Below, piece by piece: positions 8,298 through 16,552 of a stretch of DNA of 64,000 nt. Location: contig NZ_JAHRID010000010.1 in NCBI RefSeq assembly GCF_019100565.1, forward strand, positions 1 to 64,000, written 5' to 3'. The translations under genes were made by a program, and so were the position numbers. How positions within the stretch are numbered: position 1 is the stretch's first letter; every line of letters begins with the position of its first letter. A model generated the notes under the pieces. The model was given only the letters and a program-made list of their open reading frames with translations. It did no database searches and was not told the DNA's origin. The stretch comes from Arsukibacterium indicum (lineage in GTDB: Bacteria; Pseudomonadota; Gammaproteobacteria; Enterobacterales; Alteromonadaceae).

Positions 8298-9083
8298 TTA
8301 TTTTTGCTGTAGTTGCCTGATAATCCTGCCAGACAATGTTTCCGCCGGCGGCACTTCAGGTAAGTCATTTAAATCAAACCAAGCTGCTTCAGCAATTTCG
8401 TTCGGCTGACACACAATACTCCCTCGTACGTAGTCTGCAGTAAAACCAGTCATTAACGAATGAGGAAACGGCCAGGGTTGACTGCCAACATATGACAAAT
8501 TTTTAATATCTACCCCTACCTCTTCTTTGACTTCGCGAACAGCGGCCTGTTCCAGCGTTTCCGCAGACTCCACAAAGCCAGCCAGAATTGAGAAGAAGCC
8601 GGGTTTATGCCGGCTGGATCGCGCCAGCAGTATTTGTCCCGGGCGGGTGATACCCACCAGTACGCAGGGGGCAATTCTTGGATAACACCGATGGCCGCAC
8701 TTATTACAAAGTGCTGCCAGTTCCCAGTTCACCAGATGCATAGCACTGCCGCACTGGCCACAGAAGCGATGAGTTTGTAAAAATAGCGAAACCTGCAGCG
8801 CCCGCGCAGCAAGCTGGAATAACTGTTCATCCTGACTCAACAAACTTCGGGCTGAATGCCAGCAGGAATCATCAGTGATTTGATCATGATCTACCAGCAG
8901 GTAGCAGGGTTGCTGCTGATACTGACCTAACCAGCAAATTTGCTCAGGCTCTGCCACTATGGCTAAATCTGCCAGTTTACCCTGCGGCACAAGGCCTTTG
9001 TCGGTCAGAAACAGCCGCCCTTTGTTAACAACAAACCAGTACCCCGACTGATTTGTTGGCAAAGTAATGCTGTGTTTTATCAT
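8298..9083 (-). CDS. nudC: NAD-capped RNA hydrolase / NADH pyrophosphatase NudC
   Basis: 261 aa from the ATG at 9083, which has AAGGA 7 nt upstream; an upstream ATG at 9104 lacks a good site. NudC cuts NADH to NMNH and AMP and removes NAD caps from RNA. A four-cysteine zinc ribbon (Cys108, 111, 126, 129) is followed by the Nudix box at about 169-191 (G-x5-E-x7-REVKEEVG). The NudC-specific SQPWPFPHS motif follows, which sets NADH preference. The N-terminal domain is present in full. The arrangement divergent from rsd and next to hemE is conserved with E. coli. Confidence 0.95.
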   Translation of the reverse strand: MIKHSITLPTNQSGYWFVVNKGRLFLTDKGLVPQGKLADLAIVAEPEQICWLGQYQQQPCYLLVDHDQITDDSCWHSARSLLSQDEQLFQLAARALQVSLFLQTHRFCGQCGSAMHLVNWELAALCNKCGHRCYPRIAPCVLVGITRPGQILLARSSRHKPGFFSILAGFVESAETLEQAAVREVKEEVGVDIKNLSYVGSQPWPFPHSLMTGFTADYVRGSIVCQPNEIAEAAWFDLNDLPEVPPAETLSGRIIRQLQQK

Positions 9084-9247
9084 GATAATGTCCTTCATTG
9101 ACATAGTATATTCAGTTACATATCAGTGCACTGTTGCTATGATACGACTTGCTCACTGGGCTGACCAATAAAAAAATGGTTGATTTTTAGTGTGAATTTC
9201 TTTTAATTAGAGGTAGCAGAATTTTTACTGCTCTTAAGGAGAAGACA

Positions 9248-9733
9248 ATGTACCGTCGTGTGCAACAAGCGCAACAAAAGTGGGGAGGGTCGTTAACTGC
9301 TATAGATAACTGGCTTGACGAGCGTCAGCAGCTTATTGTCAGTTATTGCAAGTTAGCTGGCTTACCTCCATTTGAAAAGGATCGTCATACGTTGCCTGCT
9401 CAGGACAAAATCCGCGAATTCTGCCAGCTATTGATGGATTACTTATCTGCCGGTCACTTTGAAGTTTATGAACGCATCGTTGATCAGTGCACCGTAAATG
9501 GAACAGACTCCCGAAAATTAGCAGATAGCTTATATCCAAAGATTTCAGTATCAACTGACTTGGCACTAAGCTTTAATGACGCTTACGCTGATCATTTAAG
9601 CACCCGTAACAGTGCAGCATTTGATCGGGAATTGTCTGAACTGGGGCAAGCTTTAGAAGAGCGATTTGAGCTGGAAGATGAACTGATTGATACATTACAC
9701 GCTAAACATACTGATGATAGTGTGTCTGCATAA
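9248..9733 (+). CDS. rsd: Anti-sigma-70 factor Rsd
   Basis: 161 aa, all-helical Rsd/AlgQ family. Rsd binds domain 4 of the housekeeping sigma factor and so favours alternative sigma factors in stationary phase; in E. coli it also stimulates SpoT. The N-terminal stretch (WLDERQQLIVSYCKLAG, about 22-38) and the LMDYLSAGHFEVYERI segment (62-77) are family-typical. AAGGAG lies 6 nt before the ATG. It is transcribed away from nudC and converges on the FKBP gene, with a hairpin between them. Confidence 0.92.
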   Translation: MYRRVQQAQQKWGGSLTAIDNWLDERQQLIVSYCKLAGLPPFEKDRHTLPAQDKIREFCQLLMDYLSAGHFEVYERIVDQCTVNGTDSRKLADSLYPKISVSTDLALSFNDAYADHLSTRNSAAFDRELSELGQALEERFELEDELIDTLHAKHTDDSVSA

Positions 9734-9754
9734 GTTACCAGGCTTAAGTAAATA

Positions 9755-9781
9755 GCAGCGACAACCTATTGTTGTCGCTGC
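9755..9781. terminator. Hairpin between convergent rsd and FKBP genes
   Basis: A perfect 11-bp stem, GCAGCGACAAC (9755-9765) with GTTGTCGCTGC (9771-9781), and a CTATT loop. There is no T tract on either side, so it is a structural or weak terminator. Confidence 0.55.
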
Positions 9782-9792
9782 CTGACTACTGA

Positions 9793-10521
9793 TTATTCCG
9801 CTGAAACAATCTCAAGCAACTCAACTTCAAATACTAAAACGCTATGTGGGGTAATTACGCCCATATCGCGCTCACCATAAGCCAGTTCAGACGGTATGGT
9901 AAACTTGTATTTTGAACCCACATTCATCAGCTGCACACCTTCTGTCCAACCTGGTATAACCCGGTTTAACGGAAATTCTGCCGGTGCATCACGATCGTAA
10001 GAGCTGTCGAATTTAGTGCCGTCTGTCAACGTACCGGTATAATGCACCTTTACAACATCAGTAGCCGCTGGCTTGGCACCGTCACCTTGCTCCAGTACTT
10101 CATATTGTAAACCTGATTCAGTAACCGTTACGCCTTCTTTGCTGGCATTTTGCTCTAAATAAGCTTTACCGGCAGCAATTACCGCTTCAGACTCTGCTGC
10201 AGCAATTTCAGCCTGCTTAGCACGATATTGCTCGTCCAGACTGGCCAGTAGCGTTTGAATTTCTTCATCGCTGACACTTGAGTTGCCAGCCAGACCGTCT
10301 TTAACACCTTGCATAATCAAATCACTGTTCAGCTCAACAGCAATTTTGTCATATTCCTGAATAGTACTTTCCAGATACCGACCGGCAGATACGCCAAGAC
10401 TATAAGCCTGTTTTGCTTGCTCGGTATCTAACGCAGGTGCTTCAGGTTGTTGCTCTTTCTGGCAGGCTGATAACGTTAGCATTGCCACGGCAATAAGTGA
10501 TAATTTGGTTGTTACGCGCAT
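9793..10521 (-). CDS. FKBP-type peptidyl-prolyl isomerase lipoprotein
   Basis: 242 aa. A lipoprotein signal ends in the lipobox LSAC (Cys20), so the protein is tethered to a membrane on the periplasmic side. An FKBP-N dimerisation domain (about 34-110) precedes an FKBP-C catalytic domain (about 130-240). Motifs include VKVHYTGTLTDGTKFDSSYDR, shown in part as VHYTGTL, and VIPGWTEGVQLM; tyrosine, phenylalanine and tryptophan of the active pocket are present. The layout matches FkpA/Mip proteins, which are usually soluble or outer-membrane chaperones for envelope proteins. In E. coli fkpA also lies beside slyX. GGAG is 7 nt before the ATG. Confidence 0.92.
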   Translation of the reverse strand: MRVTTKLSLIAVAMLTLSACQKEQQPEAPALDTEQAKQAYSLGVSAGRYLESTIQEYDKIAVELNSDLIMQGVKDGLAGNSSVSDEEIQTLLASLDEQYRAKQAEIAAAESEAVIAAGKAYLEQNASKEGVTVTESGLQYEVLEQGDGAKPAATDVVKVHYTGTLTDGTKFDSSYDRDAPAEFPLNRVIPGWTEGVQLMNVGSKYKFTIPSELAYGERDMGVITPHSVLVFEVELLEIVSAE

Positions 10522-10625
10522 TCATTTCTCCAATTATTGGCAGCCTGGCTGCAAAAGTGTGTTTTAATAATTTGTCAGGTTCTGACCTATACTAACGGTT
10601 TGTGCGAATGAGGTTAACACCCGCA

Positions 10626-11597
10626 ATGAAATATCCTGTGCTTTTTCTCACTTTTTTAATGATGTCGTGTACAAAAGTGGAAACAACGGCACTGCAGCAG
10701 TGGCAACATGTCGCTCAGGGCAGTTATGCTGCTGAAATAGCCCAAAATGGCAACTTCGCTGTCGTCTCGTCAGTGCAGCACGGTGTAGCATATTGGGATC
10801 TGGAAAAAAACGCGCTTAAATACCAGTGGCAACATAACCCGGACCAGGAGAATCTGGTATTCAGTCTGGCTATCAGCCCGGATAACAGTTATGTATTAAC
10901 AGCTGATCAGCAAACTTTTGCTCTATGGCGCACAGATACTGGCCAGAATGCTGGTTTCTGGCAGCTTGACCAGTCAACAGTGCGCGATGTTGCACTGTCA
11001 GCCAATGGCGCACATCTGCTGATAGGTAAAAGTGATGGCGCGGTGCAACATATCACCCTAAGCTCAGGCCGGCGCCTGGAATTTCTGGGGCACAGCGAGA
11101 AAATTAACAGCGTGGCAATGTCACCTAATGGTCGCTACGCCCTGACTGGCAGCAATGATTATCAGGCTTACCTGTGGGATACTGACAGCGCTCAGATTAT
11201 TCATACCTTCAGCCACCCCAGCCGGGTGAGCAAAGTTGCCCTAGATCCCAAAGGTCGCTTTGCCTTTACTGCCGACAGTCAGAGCCTGGCTAGGATTTGG
11301 GATATTCAAACCGGAGCGCTGGTCAGTACCCTGCAAATTACCGCGCGCCAGCAAGTATTCAGTGCTGTGCGTTTTAGTGATGATGGCAATTATTTACTTA
11401 CCGGCGCCCCAACCCGCAACGCTGCCTTGTGGCGGGTAAGTGATGGCCAGGAGCTGCAGCGTTGGCGGGTAACGCCACTGGATGGTAGCCGGCCAGCCGG
11501 GGCTGTGGTTCATGCAGTAGCATTCTTAAGCCCAACACGTATAATTACCGAAAGCTCCAGTGGCTTTGCCGAGGTATGGGAAATTAATTATGACTGA
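10626..11597 (+). CDS. WD40-repeat lipoprotein
   Basis: 323 aa from the ATG at 10626, the start that gives a lipoprotein signal (lipobox FLMMSC). At least five WD40-like blades can be seen, for example VAMSPNGRYALTGSNDY and AYLWDTDSAQ, then LARIWDIQTG and AALWRVSDG. The fold is a beta-propeller facing the periplasm, a protein-binding scaffold with no enzymatic motif. Its last 8 bp overlap the slyX start, so the two genes are translationally coupled. Its job is unknown; an envelope quality-control or assembly role is a guess from the FKBP neighbour. Confidence 0.8.
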   Translation: MKYPVLFLTFLMMSCTKVETTALQQWQHVAQGSYAAEIAQNGNFAVVSSVQHGVAYWDLEKNALKYQWQHNPDQENLVFSLAISPDNSYVLTADQQTFALWRTDTGQNAGFWQLDQSTVRDVALSANGAHLLIGKSDGAVQHITLSSGRRLEFLGHSEKINSVAMSPNGRYALTGSNDYQAYLWDTDSAQIIHTFSHPSRVSKVALDPKGRFAFTADSQSLARIWDIQTGALVSTLQITARQQVFSAVRFSDDGNYLLTGAPTRNAALWRVSDGQELQRWRVTPLDGSRPAGAVVHAVAFLSPTRIITESSSGFAEVWEINYD

Positions 11598-11817
11598 GCA
11601 CGATGCTGCCATGCAGCAACAACTTATTGAGCTGGAAAGTAAATTGGCGTTTCAGGAAGACACTGTTAACAGCCTGAATAATGAATTACATCAACATCAG
11701 CAACGGATAGAAAAATTGCAGCAACAGGTGATGTTACTGGCCGAGAAGCTCCGGCAGTTACCAGATGATCAGGGCATATTACGTCCTGAGGAAGAACCAC
11801 CACCACCACACTATTAG
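11590..11817 (+). CDS. slyX: SlyX family coiled-coil protein
   Basis: 75 aa, starting at the ATG inside the end of the WD40 gene. It is almost wholly one coiled coil (about 8-55, heptads of leucine and glutamine) followed by a proline-rich tail ending PPPPHY, the hallmark of SlyX. Function is unknown in all species. Position beside an FKBP isomerase and yheV/yheS matches E. coli. Confidence 0.9.
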   Translation: MTEHDAAMQQQLIELESKLAFQEDTVNSLNNELHQHQQRIEKLQQQVMLLAEKLRQLPDDQGILRPEEEPPPPHY

Positions 11818-11843
11818 CAGCAGGCAGACATTTCGCCAGCAAA

Positions 11844-12050
11844 CTATTCCGGTTTAAACACGCCAATTACCTGCTCGCTGGCGCGGCTGGCCTTGCTAAC
11901 CTGCTGGTCTGGCTGCACCATCTGATGGCCGCAACTAACACATTCGACTTTTTCCACATTATTTTCCAGAAATAACATCATGGTATCCATGGCGTGGCAC
12001 TTCGGGCAACTGGCACCGGCGATAAAACGTTTTTTCTTACGAACAGTCAT
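11844..12050 (-). CDS. yheV: YheV-type zinc-ribbon protein
   Basis: 68 aa. Basic N-terminus (TVRKKKRFIAGA) then two CxxC pairs (CPKC at about 15-18 and CVSC at about 37-40), a small zinc ribbon as in YheV (DUF2387). Function unknown. It converges with slyX, 26 bp apart, and is divergent from yheS. The same gene sits next to yheS and slyX in E. coli. Confidence 0.88.
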   Translation of the reverse strand: MTVRKKKRFIAGASCPKCHAMDTMMLFLENNVEKVECVSCGHQMVQPDQQVSKASRASEQVIGVFKPE

Positions 12051-12151
12051 AGTTATCTCAATTCATTAGTAGCAATTTTCAGCCTGGCCCCTTGGTTTAT
12101 GCTGGTTATAGCGTAAAATTGGCGCCCTAGTTCAGTATTACAGGTAAAAGC

Positions 12152-14059
12152 ATGATTCAGTTACAGCAGGTTGAACTGCGCCGCGGCCCACAGGCATTGT
12201 TTACGAACGCCGATCTTACCGTATTTCCGGGGCAAAAAGTCGGAATAATTGGTGCCAATGGTTGCGGTAAATCCAGCTTGTTTGCTTTGCTGCAAGGGAA
12301 ACTGCATGCTGATGCCGGTAATATTAACATTCCGGAGCGCTGGGTTATTTCTACTGTTGCTCAGGAAACGCCTGCGCTGGACTGCACCGCCATGGACTAT
12401 GTGCTGCAGGGCGATGAAAAACTATTCCCGTTGTTAGTTAAAGCGCGCAGTCAGTGCAGTGAAGCGGATTTAGGCGCGGTGCATTTACAGATTGAGGCTA
12501 TGGACGGTTACCGGGCTGAAGCAAAAGCGGGTGTATTGCTCGACGGTTTGGGTTTTAGTGGTGACGCCCAGCAGCAGGCGGTAAAATCGTTTTCCGGTGG
12601 CTGGCGTATGCGCCTGAACCTGGCAAAGGCATTAATGCAACCGGCTGAGTTACTGCTGTTGGATGAGCCAACCAACCACCTGGATTTAGATGCAGTGCTG
12701 TGGCTGGAAAAATATCTGGCCAATTATCAGGGCACGCTACTACTGATAAGCCACGACCGGGATTTTCTGGATGCCGTAACGGACAATATTGTCCATATCG
12801 AGCGCCAGACTTTAACTCTATACAAAGGTAACTACAGCCAGTTTGAACGCCAGCGCGCTGAGCAATTATCCCAGCACCAGGCCAATTTTGACAAGCAGCA
12901 GCGTCAGGTGGCACACCTGCAGAAATTTATCGACCGCTTTAAAGCTCAAGCCACCAAGGCCCGCCAGGCGCAAAGTCGGATAAAAGCGCTGGAGCGGATG
13001 ACCATCCTGGCACCGGCTCATGTTGATTCGCCATTTAGCTTTAGTTTTCGTGAACCGAAATCACTGCCTAATCCACTGTTAAAAATGGATAACGTACAAG
13101 CCGGTTATGCTGATAAAGTGATTTTAAGCCAGATTAAATTTCAGCTGCTGCCCGGCAGCCGCATAGGCCTGCTGGGACGCAATGGCGCCGGTAAATCTAC
13201 CCTGATAAAACTGCTCTCTGGCAGCATGCAGCCGCAAAGCGGCGAGATCTGGTATGCCAACGGTGTTAGCCTGGGCTATTTTGCCCAGCATCAGCTGGAG
13301 ACCTTACGTCCGCAAGATTCGCCCCTGCAGCATCTTGTACGATTGGACCCATTAGTTCCCGAGCAAAAACTTCGTGATTTTCTGGGTGGTTTTGGTTTTC
13401 ATGGCGATAAGGCGCTGGAGGCCTGTGCACCATTTTCCGGCGGCGAAAAAGCCCGGCTGGTGCTGGCATTAATTGTTTATCAGCGCCCTAACCTGCTGCT
13501 GCTGGATGAACCTACCAACCACCTTGATTTAGATATGCGTGAAGCTATCGTTATGGCCTTGCAGGAGTTTGAAGGCGCCATTGTTATTGTCTCGCATGAC
13601 CGCCATTTGCTAAGCAGCTGCACAGACGAATTCTATTTAGTCGCCCATGGCCGGGTAGCACCCTTTGACGGTGATTTAACTGACTACTATCAGTGGCTAC
13701 AACAAGATGCCCGACAGAGCAACACCAGTAATCAGGCGGATGCGCCCGCCACTGGCAACGTTATTCGCAAAGATCAAAAAAGACTGGAAGCAGATCTACG
13801 AAATTTACTGCGGCCATTAAAACAAAAGATTGAAAAGCTGGAGCAACAACAACAAAAATTGACGGAGCAACTGGCCAGCATTGAACAGCAACTGGCTGAT
13901 GCGGATATTTACAGTGCTGAGCGTAAAGCCGAACTGACTGCCTTATTAGCGAAACAAGCTACTGCCAGCAGCACCCTGGCCAGTATTGAAGAAGATTGGT
14001 TTCTGGCTCAGGAAGAGCTGGAGCAAAAAACAGAGCAGTTCTGGAAAAATAATGGTTAG
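12152..14059 (+). CDS. yheS: ABC-F ATPase YheS
   Basis: 635 aa with two ABC ATPase domains and no membrane part, the ABC-F plan. Walker A motifs are GANGCGKSS (about 34-42) and GRNGAGKST (about 346-354). The signature motifs are FSGGW and FSGGEKARL, and both Walker B segments read LLLDEPTNHLD. A linker (P-site tether) of charged helix lies at about 225-300, and the C-terminus is a long coiled coil (about 545-630). ABC-F proteins act at the ribosome E site during stalled or difficult translation. The stop overlaps the next gene by 8 bp. Confidence 0.93.
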   Translation: MIQLQQVELRRGPQALFTNADLTVFPGQKVGIIGANGCGKSSLFALLQGKLHADAGNINIPERWVISTVAQETPALDCTAMDYVLQGDEKLFPLLVKARSQCSEADLGAVHLQIEAMDGYRAEAKAGVLLDGLGFSGDAQQQAVKSFSGGWRMRLNLAKALMQPAELLLLDEPTNHLDLDAVLWLEKYLANYQGTLLLISHDRDFLDAVTDNIVHIERQTLTLYKGNYSQFERQRAEQLSQHQANFDKQQRQVAHLQKFIDRFKAQATKARQAQSRIKALERMTILAPAHVDSPFSFSFREPKSLPNPLLKMDNVQAGYADKVILSQIKFQLLPGSRIGLLGRNGAGKSTLIKLLSGSMQPQSGEIWYANGVSLGYFAQHQLETLRPQDSPLQHLVRLDPLVPEQKLRDFLGGFGFHGDKALEACAPFSGGEKARLVLALIVYQRPNLLLLDEPTNHLDLDMREAIVMALQEFEGAIVIVSHDRHLLSSCTDEFYLVAHGRVAPFDGDLTDYYQWLQQDARQSNTSNQADAPATGNVIRKDQKRLEADLRNLLRPLKQKIEKLEQQQQKLTEQLASIEQQLADADIYSAERKAELTALLAKQATASSTLASIEEDWFLAQEELEQKTEQFWKNNG

Positions 14060-14528
14060 CAGGCCATCAGCAGAAGCACTCTGGCAGTTTAGTCTGGCCT
14101 TGTATCCCAAAGTCCAGTCCCTCTGTCTGCAGTGGCAGGATAACTTCGGAGTGAATATCAATTTACTGTTGCTGTTGTGCTATCTGGAGCAACAGCAACT
14201 TAGCCTCACTCATCAGCAACTGCTGCAGCTGACAGCAGAGTTGGAGCAGTTTAGTAGTCAGTTTACCAAACCATTGCGTGCCTTACGCCGCAAGAGCAGC
14301 AGTGCCAGCCTGTCAACCAGCCAGCAGCAACAACTTAAGCAAAGCTTACTACAGGCCGAACTTAAGCTGGAGCAGCTTGAACAACAGCTGTTGCTTAAAC
14401 ATTGCCCCTCGTTAACAACCAACGCCAAGCCACTACTTGAGCTGTATTTTTCGCAAATAAATGCGAAAAGCCCTGCACTTGCGGCGCAAATTATTGATCT
14501 GCGTCAAGCCTGCCGCCAACTGAACTAG
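14052..14528 (+). CDS. TIGR02444 family protein
   Basis: 158 aa from the ATG that overlaps the yheS stop. The N-terminal part, LWQFSLALYPKVQSLCLQWQD followed by VNINLLLLLCYLE, is the family signature (shown here in two pieces); I recognise it as the TIGR02444/DUF2390 type. The rest is helical and rich in glutamine and leucine. No membrane segment or catalytic motif is visible. Function is unknown. The gene follows yheS in related genera, which suggests co-expression with the ribosome-linked ATPase. Confidence 0.75.
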   Translation: MVSRPSAEALWQFSLALYPKVQSLCLQWQDNFGVNINLLLLLCYLEQQQLSLTHQQLLQLTAELEQFSSQFTKPLRALRRKSSSASLSTSQQQQLKQSLLQAELKLEQLEQQLLLKHCPSLTTNAKPLLELYFSQINAKSPALAAQIIDLRQACRQLN

Positions 14529-14616
14529 CCACGCTGTCAAACTTTGATCTGTGTCACTTCACCGTCTGAGGCCACTGCCTAAACTGTGCTTACATACATA
14601 GCAAGAGGGTAAGGTT

Positions 14617-14763
14617 ATGAACCTGTGGCATGAATTTCTAAACGATCCGGTAATTTTTATTTCTTTTAGCGGGCTGGCCATCGTCATTGGCCTCTGCCTG
14701 TTTTACGCCATCTATTTTATCTATAAAATTGACCACGATGTGCCAGAGTCAAAGCAGCAATAA
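14617..14763 (+). CDS. Small single-pass membrane protein, DUF3149-like
   Basis: 48 aa, too short for a usual ORF cut-off. An upstream purine-rich site (GAGGGTAAGG) precedes the ATG. The order is a short acidic N-terminus (MNLWHEFLNDP), one strong TM helix (about 12-36) and a charged tail (KIDHDVPESKQQ). Size and layout match DUF3149 proteins, which have no known role. It lies between the yheS unit and fdxA, and has its own start region after a 90-bp gap. Confidence 0.65.
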   Translation: MNLWHEFLNDPVIFISFSGLAIVIGLCLFYAIYFIYKIDHDVPESKQQ

Positions 14764-14790
14764 AGCCGGTTTGCGGCGGAAAGCTCTGCT

Positions 14791-15114
14791 TCAAGTTTCC
14801 AGATAACTCAGTTTGTCCGGCACACCATTCCAGTTATCAGCATCGGCTGGCGGGGCTTTTACTTCGCGGATATTGGGCCATAGCTCGGCCAATTCTGCAT
14901 TAAGTGCGATAAAACCTTGCTGATCAGCAGGCACTTTATCTTCCTGTACTATGGCGTTGGCCGGGCATTCTGGTTCGCACAGGGCACAATCGATACAAAT
15001 TGTCGGGCTTATCGCCAGAAAATTGGGCCCTTCAAAAAACGCATCTACTGGGCATACTGCTACGCAATCGGTATATTTGCATTTAATACAATTATCCAGC
15101 ACCACAAAGGCCAT
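14791..15114 (-). CDS. fdxA: 7Fe-8S ferredoxin FdxA
   Basis: 107 aa. The first cluster segment ([14 protein letters not shown]) carries the irregular spacing that binds a 3Fe-4S centre. The second ([12 protein letters not shown]) binds a 4Fe-4S centre. A C-terminal helix of about 40 residues ending [14 protein letters not shown] is typical of the Azotobacter FdI/FdxA type. It is a cytoplasmic one-electron carrier; partners are unknown. AGGAA is 10 nt before the ATG. It points towards the small membrane protein gene. Confidence 0.95.
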   Translation of the reverse strand: MAFVVLDNCIKCKYTDCVAVCPVDAFFEGPNFLAISPTICIDCALCEPECPANAIVQEDKVPADQQGFIALNAELAELWPNIREVKAPPADADNWNGVPDKLSYLET

Positions 15115-15343
15115 AACGCTAATGTTCCTGTTAAATGAGGTTTGTTGTCCCCTAAGAAGAGATCATACTGCAGCAATCAAAAAAAACAAACTGGCTTCAA
15201 TCCAGTTGTCCATAAACCAAACTACGTACCTGACTTTATGCCTGCTTGCTAAAAGTGTCCGAACCCTATAACGTAAAATTATCTGCGGTACCGGATCTTT
15301 GTATCTGGTGCTACTTAATTATGGCTGTGTCTCAGGAGCCAAC

Positions 15344-15985
15344 ATGACCAGCAGCAAGCAAATTTTAATCGCTGAAGACGATAGCTTTTTGCTGTCGCTA
15401 CTTGAGCTGCAGTGCAGCAGTATGAATATGCAAACATGCTGCGTAGAAAACGGCGAGCAATTGATTGCAGAAGCGCTTAGTTATCAATACGATATTATAT
15501 TAACCGATATTCAGATGCCATTGTGTGACGGTATTCAGGCAATGCAGATACTACGGCGCCTTGGCTATGACCGCCCGATATTTGCGATGTCGGCTGATAG
15601 TCTGGACTGCGCAGGTTTCGATTGTATTTTACAAAAACCAGTAGACATTGATCAGCTGGCTGGGCTGTGTGACCAAACACCGCAACAACATAAAGTTCAG
15701 CTACAAATCAACAGCGAGCTCACTGACCTTTTTTACCAGAATTTAGCCCAGCTTAGCCAGGATTTTACTACCGCACTCCAGCAACAGGATGTCACGACGA
15801 TGCGGCAAATCTGCCATAAAATTAAGGGCGGAGCTGCAAGTTTTGGTCACATGAATCTGAGCCAGCTGGCTGACCGCATGCAGCACCGACTTGCTAATGA
15901 TAGCCCTGACAACACGCTGTTTCAGGAATCCAGACAGTTTCTGCTGATATTGCAGCAATCGGGGGCAGACAATGAGGCAACCTAA
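15344..15985 (+). CDS. Response regulator with C-terminal HPt domain
   Basis: 213 aa from the ATG at 15344, with AGGAG 5-6 nt upstream. The receiver domain (about 5-115) has the acidic pair in AEDDS, the phospho-acceptor Asp in LTDIQMP, and the conserved Lys in LQKPVD. The HPt domain (about 125-205) carries CHKIKGGAASFG, in which the His accepts phosphate. There is no histidine kinase or DNA-binding part, so this is a phosphorelay intermediate. It overlaps the next receiver gene by 14 bp, and the two very probably exchange phosphate. Confidence 0.88.
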   Translation: MTSSKQILIAEDDSFLLSLLELQCSSMNMQTCCVENGEQLIAEALSYQYDIILTDIQMPLCDGIQAMQILRRLGYDRPIFAMSADSLDCAGFDCILQKPVDIDQLAGLCDQTPQQHKVQLQINSELTDLFYQNLAQLSQDFTTALQQQDVTTMRQICHKIKGGAASFGHMNLSQLADRMQHRLANDSPDNTLFQESRQFLLILQQSGADNEAT

Positions 15986-16394
15986 AATATTGTTGGTAGA
16001 TGACGTTGATTACAGTCGCCAACTGCTGCGAAACAATATCATGGCGCTGGCTGCTACCAAGTTGCTGAAAAATCGCAGTTACAATTTTTTCAACGCAGGC
16101 ACTGCAACAGATGCCAATATTTTATTCAGATTGCACCAGCCCGATGTTGTATTCCTTGATATTGAGCTACCAGACCAGTCCGGCCTGGAGCTATTAGCAC
16201 AGTTTAAACAACAAAAACCTGAATGTTGTATCGTTATGATAAGTGGCGCCAGCACGCTGGAGAATGTTACCCAAAGCATTAAAATGGGCGCAGCTACCTT
16301 TATTGTAAAACCCTTTAGTGGCGATAAAATTCTGGCAGCAATGCGATTAATGGAAAAACGATTTCATCAGATAACTACGTTAAATGATTCCTGA
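15972..16394 (+). CDS. Single-domain response regulator
   Basis: 140 aa, receiver domain only. Acidic pocket VDDVD (about 8-12), acceptor Asp in FLDIELPDQ (about 60), switch Ser/Thr in MISGAS and Lys in VKPFSG are all present. With no output domain it acts by protein contact, as CheY-type proteins do. It is co-translated with the upstream RR-HPt gene. The cognate kinase is not in this window. The purine run GGGGG lies close before the ATG. Confidence 0.88.
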   Translation: MRQPKILLVDDVDYSRQLLRNNIMALAATKLLKNRSYNFFNAGTATDANILFRLHQPDVVFLDIELPDQSGLELLAQFKQQKPECCIVMISGASTLENVTQSIKMGAATFIVKPFSGDKILAAMRLMEKRFHQITTLNDS

Positions 16395-16552
16395 CGCTAA
16401 GCTTAAAATGACTTACATGACATCTTTGACCGATATTCATATAACCGCTGCAAAACCCTTACGGACATTCGCTGCAGCTTGGCGTAAAATAGCGCCATCT
16501 TGTGAGCGGCTGGCCTGTTGCCTGGTCGCAATGACACCGATACGGAACCTCT

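Noticed and set aside
12555..12914. 119-aa frame antisense to yheS
   Set aside because: Overlaps the Walker B and signature region of yheS; no coding evidence of its own.
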